A stretch of 64,000 bases of DNA from Campylobacter novaezeelandiae (GTDB lineage Bacteria; Campylobacterota; Campylobacteria; Campylobacterales; Campylobacteraceae). Positions 37,000-45,704 of this stretch are shown in pieces. The translations under genes and the position numbers were made by a program. The DNA lies in assembly GCF_004323845.1 (NCBI RefSeq), contig NZ_QPGR01000001.1, forward strand, positions 124,001 through 188,000, written 5' to 3'. The notes below the pieces were generated by a model that had not been told where the DNA came from, did no database searches, and worked only from the letters and a program-made list of their open reading frames with translations. The first letter of the stretch is position 1, and the number at the start of each line of letters is the position of its first letter.

Positions 37000-38413
37000 T
37001 ATAATTTACTATCTTAATACTTTAATTTTTAATTTTTGCATTGCTTTTTATCTTATTAGTGCTTTACAATGGTATTCTTATAAATTAAAACGCATTGTAT
37101 TTCATTATCATAAGCCTTTATGGCATTTATATTTTTTGTTTTTGCCTTATTTTTTATTTTTAGCTTTTCCGCTTTATTCTTTATTTTATTTCATAGTTCA
37201 TATTATTATCCTATATTTTTGGAATAAAAAAATAGACAAAAAACTTGTTTTTACTCAAAAAGTTAAAATATTTTTTATCCTTGTATTTATTTTTAATGCT
37301 TTATTTGCTTTACTATCTTTTCATCTATCATTTTTATTCAATCTTTTAAGCTTGCCTTGTGCCCTAATTGGCTTAAAAATTTATGATTTTTTCGGGGTAA
37401 AATATTTTTATTCTCAAGCAAAGAAAAAAATTGAAAACAATAAAAAACTTACCATAATACTTATTACAGCAAGTTTTGGAAAAACAAGTATTAAAAATTT
37501 TCTTTATACTTTATTAAAAGATGATTTTAAAGTATACAAAACCCCAAAAAGTGTCAATACTTTTATGGGTATAATACGCGATATTAATGAAAATCTTAAT
37601 GAAACATTTGATATTTATATAGCAGAAGCAGGCGCTAGAAATCAAGGAGATATACAAGAAATTACCAAACTTTTAGAGCCACAAATTTGCATTATAGGAG
37701 AAATTGGAAATGCTCATTTAGAATATTTTAAAAATATAGAAAACACAAGAAAAACAAAACTAGAAGCTTTAAATTCTAAAAAACTTAAAAAAGCATTTTT
37801 ACACACAAGCACTCAAAAAAGCGAAAATGAACTTATAAGCCTTTATGATCAAAAAATTTTAAAAGTCGATGCCTCTTTAGAAGGAATAAATTTTGATCTT
37901 TTATTAAATAATGAAAAACACTCTTTTAAAAGTATTATACTAGGCTCTTTTAATGCTCAAAATCTTTGCGCTTGCATACTTTGTGCTAATTTTTTAGGAC
38001 TTAGCCTAGAAAAAATTAAGACACAAATTCTTAAAATAAAACCAGTTAAACATCGCTTGGAAGTACTCTCAAAAAAGCCTAAATTTATTATAGATGATGG
38101 ATTTAATGGAAATTTTAAAGGAATGAGCGAAAGTTATAGACTTTGCAAGACATATAAAGGTCGTAAAATTTTAATAACACCTGGTATTATTGAAGTAGAT
38201 AAAGAAGAAAATATAAAACTTGCAAAAATAATTAATGAATGTTTTGATTTAGTTATAATTAGTGCTAAAATAAATCAAGAAATTTTCAAAGATACGCTTA
38301 CAATTCCAAGTATTTTTTTAAAAGAAAAATCAGAACTTATTGGAATTTTAGCTAAAGAAACAAAAGATAAAGACTTAATACTTTTTTCCAATGATGCGCC
38401 AAGTTATTTATAA
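36992..38413 (+). CDS. murF: MurF-like Mur ligase with N-terminal membrane domain
   Basis: 473 residues. The first 130 residues are unusual for MurF: instead of the soluble UDP-substrate-binding domain there are several hydrophobic segments at about 5-25, 44-76 and 92-125. The Mur ligase centre follows with P-loop ITASFGKTS at about 158-166, VNTFMGIIRDI, EAGARNQGDIQEIT and KPVKHRLEVL. MurF adds D-Ala-D-Ala to UDP-MurNAc-tripeptide, and ddl lies just upstream. The anchor suggests work at the membrane. It may be the only MurF of the cell, but a variant Mur ligase acting on another substrate is possible. Confidence 0.82.
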   Translation: MLNIIYYLNTLIFNFCIAFYLISALQWYSYKLKRIVFHYHKPLWHLYFLFLPYFLFLAFPLYSLFYFIVHIIILYFWNKKIDKKLVFTQKVKIFFILVFIFNALFALLSFHLSFLFNLLSLPCALIGLKIYDFFGVKYFYSQAKKKIENNKKLTIILITASFGKTSIKNFLYTLLKDDFKVYKTPKSVNTFMGIIRDINENLNETFDIYIAEAGARNQGDIQEITKLLEPQICIIGEIGNAHLEYFKNIENTRKTKLEALNSKKLKKAFLHTSTQKSENELISLYDQKILKVDASLEGINFDLLLNNEKHSFKSIILGSFNAQNLCACILCANFLGLSLEKIKTQILKIKPVKHRLEVLSKKPKFIIDDGFNGNFKGMSESYRLCKTYKGRKILITPGIIEVDKEENIKLAKIINECFDLVIISAKINQEIFKDTLTIPSIFLKEKSELIGILAKETKDKDLILFSNDAPSYL

Positions 38414-38421
38414 GGATAAAT

Positions 38422-40338
38422 ATGGAAATTTTTTATAAAAATATCAATACTCTTAATAACCCCACTTTAAAAGAGAAACTCCTTAAGCTTAAAGAAGATG
38501 CTCATTTTAAAAATGAATTTTATATTTCACAAGGAAAGGATAATTTAGATATTAATCTTTATAATACAACGGGGGGGGGTATATATAAAAATCCTTTAGA
38601 AGAATTAAAAGAAAAATTAGAACTTTATAATCATAAATATTATCTATACCCTGTGCTTTATTTTTATGGCTTTGGAAATGGAATTTTATACAAAATTCTT
38701 TTACAAAATAAAAATCATCAAAAAATTGTTATTTTTGAACCTAATATCTCCCTACTCTTTGCTTTATTTAATGCTATCGATTTTTCTAAAGAGCTTTCTG
38801 GTTTAACCATACTCGATCCTTGCGAAAAAAATTTTTTTTATGATCTTTCACTCCTTAGTCAAACAGAGCCTTATTTTAAATTTCTAAGAGTATATTTTTT
38901 AGACATTCATTCTGAATTTTATGAACAAAATTATCAAGAAAATATTTTAAAAATAAACAAAAAATTTACAGGATTAATTAAAGATATATTTATGAAACAA
39001 GGAAATGATCCAGAAGATGGCTTAATTGGAATCAAACACAATCTCAAACATCTTTCTTCTATGCTTAGTAATTCCTCTTTATTAGATCTTATAAAAGCAA
39101 GAAAAGATAAAATGCAAAACGCCATTATAGTTTCAACAGGCCCTTCTCTCATAAAACAACTACCTTTGCTTAAAAAATATGCTTCTAAAGCTTCTATTTT
39201 TTGTGCTGATAGTTCTTATACAATTTTAGCAAAGCATGGTATTAAACCAGATTATGTTCTATCCACAGAAAGAGTTCTTGCAACTTCTAAATTTTTTGAT
39301 AATGATTTTAAAGAATTTGATCAAGGAATTTTATTTATATTAAGCACACTTACTCATCCACAAACTCTAAATTTTATCCAAAGCAATCCTTATAGAAAAT
39401 ATATTTTAACTCCAAAAGATATGTTTTTTAACAATTTTCAATTTAAACAAATTTTAAGTCTTGGGCAAGGACATAGTGTTGCACATATGTGTTATGATTT
39501 AGCTTTGATGTTAAATCATAAAAATATTATTTTAATAGGACAGGATTTAGCTTATAGTAAAGAAGGAAATTCTCATCCTAAAGAGTATTTATATGGAGCT
39601 TATGATGAACAAGATCCTAACGATATAAAATTTGAACTTCAAACCACAGCTTATGGTGGAAAAGGTTTAGTCTATACACAAGAAATTTGGAATGTCTTTA
39701 GGATAACTTTTGAGAAAAATATAGCTAAAAATTTTCATATTAAAGTATATAACTGCACCGAAGGAGGTGCTAGGATAGAAGGAAGTATAGAACAAAGTTT
39801 TAAAACCACTTGCGAGAATTTATTAAAGGATACAAAAAATTTTAAAGAAATACCAACACCTAGTACAGCAAAACAAAATGAATACTTGCTAAAAGCTTAC
39901 GTTAAGATAAAAGAACTTTTAAAACAATGTAATACTTTCACAGACTATCTAAACAAAGAACTAAAATTGCTTAATAATGATTTTTTAAATCTTAAATTAG
40001 AACATGATGAAAACTTATATCAAAAACTTATTCAAAATATCGATGAAGTTAAGCTAAAAATAGATGAGATTAGAAATAATCACTCTAGCATATACATGGC
40101 TTTTTACTCCACTATCAATCAATTTGAATTTAATCTAGCAAAAATCTTTGTATTTAATCCAATCAACAAAGAAGAAGTTTTAGCTAAAAAAAATCTATGG
40201 ATAGAAGATCATTTGTATTTATTTACTCTTATACATTCTCAAATGGAAATTTTGAAAAATTTATTAGAACAAAGCATCAATGACTTAAAAAATGAGTTTA
40301 CAATAAGAAATCTAGAAAAAAGAATCTTAAAAATTTAA
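38422..40338 (+). CDS. DUF115 (6-hydroxymethylpterin pyrophosphokinase MptE-like / motility accessory factor type) protein with G9 tract
   Basis: 638 residues. A DUF115 core lies at about 205-390: IKHNLKHLSS, then NAIIVSTGPSLIKQLPLLKK, IFCADSSYTILAKHGIKPDYVLSTE and NIILIGQDLAYSKEGNSHP. The last 150 residues are helical and likely coiled. DUF115 is shared with the Campylobacter and Helicobacter motility accessory factors, which act in flagellin glycosylation. Codons 50-53 contain nine consecutive G (38571-38579); the present length keeps the frame open. The gene stands between the MurF-like gene and a bidirectional terminator. The acceptor or substrate is not known. Confidence 0.82.
   Translation: MEIFYKNINTLNNPTLKEKLLKLKEDAHFKNEFYISQGKDNLDINLYNTTGGGIYKNPLEELKEKLELYNHKYYLYPVLYFYGFGNGILYKILLQNKNHQKIVIFEPNISLLFALFNAIDFSKELSGLTILDPCEKNFFYDLSLLSQTEPYFKFLRVYFLDIHSEFYEQNYQENILKINKKFTGLIKDIFMKQGNDPEDGLIGIKHNLKHLSSMLSNSSLLDLIKARKDKMQNAIIVSTGPSLIKQLPLLKKYASKASIFCADSSYTILAKHGIKPDYVLSTERVLATSKFFDNDFKEFDQGILFILSTLTHPQTLNFIQSNPYRKYILTPKDMFFNNFQFKQILSLGQGHSVAHMCYDLALMLNHKNIILIGQDLAYSKEGNSHPKEYLYGAYDEQDPNDIKFELQTTAYGGKGLVYTQEIWNVFRITFEKNIAKNFHIKVYNCTEGGARIEGSIEQSFKTTCENLLKDTKNFKEIPTPSTAKQNEYLLKAYVKIKELLKQCNTFTDYLNKELKLLNNDFLNLKLEHDENLYQKLIQNIDEVKLKIDEIRNNHSSIYMAFYSTINQFEFNLAKIFVFNPINKEEVLAKKNLWIEDHLYLFTLIHSQMEILKNLLEQSINDLKNEFTIRNLEKRILKI
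38571..38579 (+). repeat. G9 homopolymer tract, probable phase-variation site
   Basis: Nine consecutive G within codons 50-53 of the DUF115 gene. With ten G the frame meets TAA three codons after the tract, and with eight G it meets TAG about seven codons after. Either slippage therefore truncates the protein at about 56-59 residues. Poly-G tracts of 8 or more are the standard contingency element in Campylobacter. Confidence 0.85.
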
Positions 40339-40340
40339 TT

Positions 40341-40370
40341 AAAGATTAAACCTTTTTTGGTTTAATCTTT
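40341..40370. terminator. Bidirectional Rho-independent terminator between the DUF115 gene and flgH
   Basis: A 12-bp perfect stem, AAAGATTAAACC (40341-40352) with GGTTTAATCTTT (40359-40370), a six-T loop, and T runs on the exit side of both strands. It lies between two convergent stop codons (40338 and 40375). Confidence 0.88.
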
Positions 40371-40374
40371 TTAA

Positions 40375-41073
40375 TTAAAATGGCCAAATAGCTTCTATAA
40401 CTTTACTTCCCCAAGGTTTTCTTGTACTTCTATCTACTTCGCCTTCGGTTTTATAAAGAATTTTAGCATCAGCTATATAGCGACTGTCTATGGTATTATC
40501 TTGACCTATATCATAAGGACGTATAACTCCGCTAAGTTGTATAATTTGCTTTTCTCCATTTATCAATAATTCTCTTGAACCTTCTATAAAATAATTACCA
40601 TTAGATAAAATTTTAATCACCCTTGTCGAAATAGTTGTATTAAAGCTCTCATTACGACTTTGCGATCCTGTTCCTTGGTAATTAGCCGTGCTATTGGTTT
40701 GAAAACCTATATTAGAGTAAGCATTAACTTTATTAATCGCATTACCAACAATACCAGTTCCACCTGTTAAAGTCCCTCCACCTAAATTTGCCGTATTGGT
40801 TCTACTAGTTGATTTATTAGCTTGTGTACTTTGCGTTGTGCTTTCTTGTATCACAACAGTTACAAGATCATTAACATTCATAGCTTTTTTATCAGAAAAC
40901 AAAGGATTATCACCCTTGCCAAATAAAGAACCTGGAGCACTTTCTATATTGTTACTTTGTTTTGGGGCTAATTCTTCAACATATGCTGGCGGTTTCATAG
41001 AAATTTGTGGGTCTACAGTAGCACTACAGCCAAAAAATACAATTGGCAACATATAAATTATTTTCTTTTTCAT
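40375..41073 (-). CDS. flgH: Flagellar L-ring lipoprotein FlgH
   Basis: 232 residues from the ATG at 41073, preceded by AAAGGA; the open frame continues 28 codons upstream without a ribosome site. A lipoprotein signal (MLPIVFFGC, Cys at about 16) leads to the outer membrane. FlgH motifs include GSLFGKGDNPLFSDKKAMNV, NDLVTVVIQE near 70 and the C-terminal LSGVIRPYDI with NTIDSRYIADAKI. It forms the L ring around the flagellar rod. Transcribed alone, divergently from pta. Confidence 0.96.
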   Translation of the reverse strand: MKKKIIYMLPIVFFGCSATVDPQISMKPPAYVEELAPKQSNNIESAPGSLFGKGDNPLFSDKKAMNVNDLVTVVIQESTTQSTQANKSTSRTNTANLGGGTLTGGTGIVGNAINKVNAYSNIGFQTNSTANYQGTGSQSRNESFNTTISTRVIKILSNGNYFIEGSRELLINGEKQIIQLSGVIRPYDIGQDNTIDSRYIADAKILYKTEGEVDRSTRKPWGSKVIEAIWPF

Positions 41074-41247
41074 TATCTGTCCTTTGAATATGAAATTTTC
41101 CAAATCAATTTTGATAAAACATTTCTTTCTGCAAAATAAAAGCAAATAAAGTTCCAAAAATAAAAATATTTTTATCGTTTAAATTAACTATTAAGTTAAC
41201 ATTTGTTAAATTAAGACTATTGATTTTAAAAATATAGGAGAAGAAAG
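41074..41247. promoter_or_regulatory. Divergent flgH/pta promoter region with TTAAC half-sites
   Basis: A 174-base gap. Two overlapping inverted repeats lie at 41184-41209: TTAACT/AGTTAA (41184-41189, 41094-type partner at 41194-41199) and TTAAC/GTTAA (41196-41200, 41205-41209), each with a four-base spacer. Such clustered half-sites could bind a regulator of pta-ackA. AGGAG at 41236-41240 serves pta. On the minus strand, AAAGGAC at the flgH end is its ribosome site; I see no clear sigma-54 or sigma-28 box for flgH. Confidence 0.4.
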
Positions 41248-42729
41248 ATGATTGGAATTTACATCATTGGATCAAAAAATAAAGAATTAAATTCTAAAAT
41301 TTTTTCACAAATTTTAGAAAAATACTCTAATAAAAAAATAGGAATTTTTTATCCTATTATCAATGAAAACGAAATTAAAGATACACAAGCCTTAATGCAA
41401 AAATTTAACATACAACAAGATCTTGATCAAGCTTATGCTTTTGAATTAACAAAAGCTATAGAACAATTTAAAAATGATGAATTTATCTTTTTTAATACTA
41501 TTTTAGACAAATATGAAACATTAAAAAATAAATATGATATAGTTTTCATAATATCTTTTAATGAATTTGATATTTTGGATACTTTAGACTTAAATGTAAA
41601 TTTAGCTAAAAATCTTAATACTCCTATTGCAATGATTACGCAAAATAATATACTTGCAAAAAAATATTTAGATCAAGTATTGAAAAATAAAAATTATGCG
41701 CTCATAGATGAAAATTCTACTTTAAATGAACTTGATTCTTTAAAGGCTTATGATTTCTTAACTCCTTATCGTTTCAAATATGAACTTATCAAAAAAAATA
41801 TCAAAAATAAAAAAACTGTAGTGTTACCAGAAAGTGATGATCAAAGAATTTTACAAGCATGTGAAATTTTAATTAAAAATGACTTAGCTAATATTATTTT
41901 ATTAGGCGATGAAGAACAAATCAAAAAAAATGCTAATTTTGATGTTAGTAAAATTCAAATCCTAAATCCTAAAAATTCTATATTTAATGAAGAGTTTGCT
42001 ACTATGCTTTATGAAGCAAGAAAAGCTAAAGGTATGAGTCTAGAACAAGCTAAAGAACTAATAAAAGATAGAACTTATTTTGGCACCTTACTTGTTCATA
42101 GTCAAAAAGCTGATGCAATGGTAAGCGGGGCTTCTACAACTACAGCTGAAACCATACGCCCTGCTTTGCAAATCATTAAAACAAAAGAAGGAATTAGTTC
42201 GGTTTCTGGGATATTTTTTATGGGGCTAAAAGATGAAGTTTTAGCTTTTGCTGATTGCGCCGTAAATCCAAATCCTACCCCTCAAGAATTAGCACAAAGT
42301 GCTTACGTCAGTGCTTTAAGCGCTAAAGCATTTGGACTAGATCCAAAGATCGCTTTTCTTTCTTATTCTAGTGGAGATAGCGGAAAAGGTGTGAGTGTTG
42401 ATTTAGTTAAAGAAGCGGTAAAAATCGCTAAAGAACAATATCCTGATTTAGCTATCGAAGGTCCTATACAATTTGATGCAGCATATGATCTTAGCACAGC
42501 AAAAAGTAAGATGCCTCATTCAAAAATAGCAGGATATGCTAATGTTTTCATCTTTCCTGATTTAAATGCTGCTAATATATGCTACAAAGCTGTTCAAAGA
42601 ACTGCCAATGCTTTAGCTATAGGTCCGCTTTTGCAAGGTCTTAAAAAACCAGTTAATGATTTAAGCAGAGGTTGCTTAGTTGATGATATTGTAGACACAG
42701 TAATTTTAAGTGCAGTTCAAGCACAATAA
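41248..42729 (+). CDS. pta: Phosphate acetyltransferase
   Basis: Interconverts acetyl-CoA and acetyl phosphate. 493 residues. The C-terminal catalytic domain spans about 175-490, with KKTVVLPESDDQRILQA, DAMVSGASTTTAETIRPALQ, FLSYSSGDSGKGVSVD and IEGPIQFDAAYD. The N-terminal 170 residues are a P-loop-NTPase-like region with a degraded nucleotide loop (GSKNKELNS). Followed by ackA after 17 bp, giving the acetate overflow and acetate assimilation pair. Confidence 0.96.
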   Translation: MIGIYIIGSKNKELNSKIFSQILEKYSNKKIGIFYPIINENEIKDTQALMQKFNIQQDLDQAYAFELTKAIEQFKNDEFIFFNTILDKYETLKNKYDIVFIISFNEFDILDTLDLNVNLAKNLNTPIAMITQNNILAKKYLDQVLKNKNYALIDENSTLNELDSLKAYDFLTPYRFKYELIKKNIKNKKTVVLPESDDQRILQACEILIKNDLANIILLGDEEQIKKNANFDVSKIQILNPKNSIFNEEFATMLYEARKAKGMSLEQAKELIKDRTYFGTLLVHSQKADAMVSGASTTTAETIRPALQIIKTKEGISSVSGIFFMGLKDEVLAFADCAVNPNPTPQELAQSAYVSALSAKAFGLDPKIAFLSYSSGDSGKGVSVDLVKEAVKIAKEQYPDLAIEGPIQFDAAYDLSTAKSKMPHSKIAGYANVFIFPDLNAANICYKAVQRTANALAIGPLLQGLKKPVNDLSRGCLVDDIVDTVILSAVQAQ

Positions 42730-42746
42730 TAAATAAAGGAGAAAAA

Positions 42747-43934
42747 ATGAAAATTCTAGTTTTAAATTCAGGTTCATCTTCTATCAAATTTAAACTTTTT
42801 GATAATGAAGTTGTAAAAGCGAGTGGATTAATAGAAAAAATAGGAGAAAATGGCTCAAGGGTTGAATTAAAAAATACTTTAACAGGCGAAGAGTTCGAAA
42901 AAAAGGTTGATATTAAAAATCATGAAGAAGGTTTAAAAATTACAAATGAACTTTTCAAAGAATCAGGAATTTTAACCGATCTTAGTGAGCTTGATGGTTG
43001 TGGTCATAGAATCGTTCATGGAGGAAAAGAACTTAGCGAACATTGTTTGATTGATGATAAAGTTTTAGAACAAATTGATAAAGTTAGCATTTTTGCACCT
43101 TTGCATAATCCTGCAAATTTAGCAGGAATCAAAACAATGATAAAAGCTGCTCCAAATGTTAAAAATGTAGCTGTTTTTGATACAGCTTTTCACTCACAAA
43201 TGCCAGAATTTGCTTCAATGTATGCTTTGCCTTATGAGTATTATGAAAAATATAATATTAAAAAATATGGCTTTCACGGAACTTCTCATGCTTATGTAAG
43301 CAAAAAAGCTGCTTCGTTTTTAAATAAAGATTACAATAGTTTCAATGCTATAAGTGCTCATCTTGGAAATGGTGCAAGTGTTTGTGCTATAGAAAATGGA
43401 AAAAGTGTAGATACTTCAATGGGTTTTACTCCTTTAGAAGGTCTTATCATGGGAACAAGATGCGGGGATATTGATGCAGCTATTTTACCTTTTATAGCAC
43501 AAACACAAAATCTTAGCATGCAAGAAATCGATACTTTAGTTAATAAAAAAAGCGGAGTTTATGGAATTTGTGGTTTTAACGACTTTAGAGATATAGAAAA
43601 CCAAATCGAAAAAGGTGACAAAAGAGCCGAACTCGCTCTTAATATGTTTTGCTACCGTCTTATTAAATACATAGGCTCTTATTTGGCAATATTACCAAGA
43701 ACAGATGCTTTAATTTTCACAGGTGGTATTGGAGAAAATGGAAATTTAGTAAGAAAACTTGTATGTGAAAAGCTTTCGCATTTAGGATTTGAACTTGATG
43801 AAAAACTAAATGATGAAAGATCAAAAAAAGAAAGAGACATTAGCAAAAATTCTTCTAAAATTAAAATTCTTGTTATCCCTACAGATGAAGAACTAGAAAT
43901 AACAAAAATTACTCAAAAACTTATAACTAAGTAA
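42747..43934 (+). CDS. ackA: Acetate kinase
   Basis: 395 residues of the ASKHA fold, making ATP and acetate from acetyl phosphate. Motifs: the opening LVLNSGSSSIKFKLF, GHRIVHGGKEL near 86, the AMT-proximal FDTAFHSQMP near 144, KYGFHGTSHAYV near 172, and IFTGGIGENG near 325. Preceded by AAGGAG and co-transcribed with pta. Confidence 0.97.
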   Translation: MKILVLNSGSSSIKFKLFDNEVVKASGLIEKIGENGSRVELKNTLTGEEFEKKVDIKNHEEGLKITNELFKESGILTDLSELDGCGHRIVHGGKELSEHCLIDDKVLEQIDKVSIFAPLHNPANLAGIKTMIKAAPNVKNVAVFDTAFHSQMPEFASMYALPYEYYEKYNIKKYGFHGTSHAYVSKKAASFLNKDYNSFNAISAHLGNGASVCAIENGKSVDTSMGFTPLEGLIMGTRCGDIDAAILPFIAQTQNLSMQEIDTLVNKKSGVYGICGFNDFRDIENQIEKGDKRAELALNMFCYRLIKYIGSYLAILPRTDALIFTGGIGENGNLVRKLVCEKLSHLGFELDEKLNDERSKKERDISKNSSKIKILVIPTDEELEITKITQKLITK

Positions 43935-43955
43935 AACCTTTAGGGTTTTGCTTAG
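43927..43955. terminator. Hairpin between convergent ackA and aguB
   Basis: A 12-bp inverted repeat (43927-43938 with 43944-43955, one U-G pair, five-base loop) that includes the ackA stop and the aguB stop. Neither side has a clear T run, so it may act mainly by stabilising both 3' ends. Confidence 0.55.
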
Positions 43956-44824
43956 TCAATAAATCTTTTACTAAGCTCACTAAAATATTCTATACGTCTA
44001 TCTCTTAAAAAAGGCCACCATCGACGCACATTTTCACTTCTTTTTTGATCAATGTCTACAACTTTATACAATTCGCTTATTTCATCAGCTCTAAAGAGCT
44101 CTTCTCCTTGAGGCCCTATCACAAAAGAATTTCCCCAAAAATTTATACCCTCTTCTACTCCACTTTTATCTTTTTCAAAACCTACGCGATTAATTGCTAC
44201 TACATACAAACCATTTGCAATAGCATGCCCTTTTTGAATACCTATCCAAGCATCAAGTTGTCTTTGTTTTTCTTCTGCATCATCTTTGTTAAACCAACCT
44301 ATTGCCGTTGGATATATAAGAATTTGAGCTCCTTTTAAAGCCATTAATCTTGCTGCTTCTGGATACCATTGATCCCAACAAATCAATACTCCTAATTTTC
44401 CAATACTTGTATTTATAGGTTCAAATCCTAGATCTCCTGGAGTAAAATAAAACTTTTCATAAAAACAAGGATCATCTGGAATATGCATTTTTCTATACTT
44501 TCCAGCTATACTTCCATTTTTTTCAAAAACCACAGCTGTATTATGATAAAGTCCAGCACTGCGTTTTTCAAATAAAGAAGTTATTAAAACTATATTATTT
44601 TCTTTAGCTACCTTGGACCAAAATTCAAGATCTTTTTCATAATCATTGGCTAAATCAAAAAAATCAACATTTTCACTTTGGCAAAAATATTCACCTTGAT
44701 GAAGCTCACAAAGACAAACAAGCTGAGCTCCTTCTTTAGCGCTTTTTTTTATAAGATCACAAGTTTTTTCTATGGTAGCTTGTTTATTTTGATGAAATTT
44801 TTGTTGTATTAAAGCTATTTTCAT
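43952..44824 (-). CDS. aguB: N-carbamoylputrescine amidohydrolase (carbon-nitrogen hydrolase)
   Basis: 290 residues from the ATG at 44824 with AGGAGG upstream; the open frame extends 22 codons further but overlaps more of the upstream gene. Nitrilase-superfamily catalytic residues are visible: Glu in CLCELHQGEYF, Lys in GKYRKMHIPDD and Cys in VLICWDQWYPEAARL. With aguA two genes upstream it completes the agmatine to N-carbamoylputrescine to putrescine route. Its start lies inside the efflux gene (41-bp overlap). Confidence 0.92.
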   Translation of the reverse strand: MKIALIQQKFHQNKQATIEKTCDLIKKSAKEGAQLVCLCELHQGEYFCQSENVDFFDLANDYEKDLEFWSKVAKENNIVLITSLFEKRSAGLYHNTAVVFEKNGSIAGKYRKMHIPDDPCFYEKFYFTPGDLGFEPINTSIGKLGVLICWDQWYPEAARLMALKGAQILIYPTAIGWFNKDDAEEKQRQLDAWIGIQKGHAIANGLYVVAINRVGFEKDKSGVEEGINFWGNSFVIGPQGEELFRADEISELYKVVDIDQKRSENVRRWWPFLRDRRIEYFSELSKRFID

Positions 44825-45704
44825 TTGTTTCCTCCTGTTCTTGATCATCATAAGGATCAAGATGAATTTGAATATCCCATTTTTCATCATTAAAAGTTTT
44901 TCTAATACTCATTTCAAGTTCATCTGAAATTTTATGCGCATTATATAAAGAAATTATAGGACAAAAAACTAGATGAACACTAAGATAATTCATATTTGGA
45001 CTTTTACGGGTTTTTAAATGATGAAAACTTATAATTTCTTTATTCTTTTTAATTAATTCTCGGATCTTTTCAACTTTATTTTCTTCAAGTGCTACATCCA
45101 TTAATAAACTTGTGCTCTTTTTTATAATTTTAAAGGCGCTAAAAGCTATATAAAAACTTGCAATTATACCAAACAAAGCATCTATAATAAAATAACCCGT
45201 TAAATAAATTAAAATAAGCGCCAAAAGTGTTGCAAAATTAGTTAACAAATCACTTTTATAATGCAAACAATCACTCTCTACAATCAAACTTTTCGTTTTT
45301 TTAGCTACATAACTTAAAAAAACAACTAAACAAAAAGTTAAAACCAAAGAAAAGAGCATAACAAAAATACCGATATTAATATTTTGTATCTCTTCTTGAT
45401 AATAAATTTTTAAAACGCTTTGATAAAAAATAAAAATACCAATTCCAGCTACAAAACAGCCTTCAATAAAACCCATAATAGCTTCGAGTTTTCCGTAACC
45501 AAAATTATAATTTTCATTTGGTTTTTGAGCCACTTTACGTATAGCCAGAAAATTAAAAGCTGAGATAATAAAATCTACCATAGAGTCAATAGCACTAGAA
45601 AGAATGGCTATAGAACCACTCATTAAACCAATAATCAATTTACATAGGGCAAGAAAAAAAGCACAAAAACTTGCAATAATAGTTGCTTTTTTTTGTAAAC
45701 TCAT
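44784..45704 (-). CDS. Cation diffusion facilitator family efflux protein
   Basis: 306 residues with six membrane segments in the first 210 residues and a cytoplasmic C-terminal domain. Metal-site motifs are SSAIDSMVDFIISAFN near 37-52 and ESDCLHYKSDLLTNFATL near 141-158, where H and D are the expected ligands. Family members export Zn, Fe or Mn using protons. It sits inside the aguA-aguB operon (ATGA overlap with aguA), so its expression is tied to polyamine synthesis for reasons not evident. The metal cannot be told from sequence. Confidence 0.9.
   Translation of the reverse strand: MSLQKKATIIASFCAFFLALCKLIIGLMSGSIAILSSAIDSMVDFIISAFNFLAIRKVAQKPNENYNFGYGKLEAIMGFIEGCFVAGIGIFIFYQSVLKIYYQEEIQNINIGIFVMLFSLVLTFCLVVFLSYVAKKTKSLIVESDCLHYKSDLLTNFATLLALILIYLTGYFIIDALFGIIASFYIAFSAFKIIKKSTSLLMDVALEENKVEKIRELIKKNKEIISFHHLKTRKSPNMNYLSVHLVFCPIISLYNAHKISDELEMSIRKTFNDEKWDIQIHLDPYDDQEQEETNENSFNTTKISSK

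Noticed and set aside
41074..41157. 28-codon N-terminal extension of FlgH
   Set aside because: No ribosome site, and the lipoprotein signal begins properly at the ATG at 41073.
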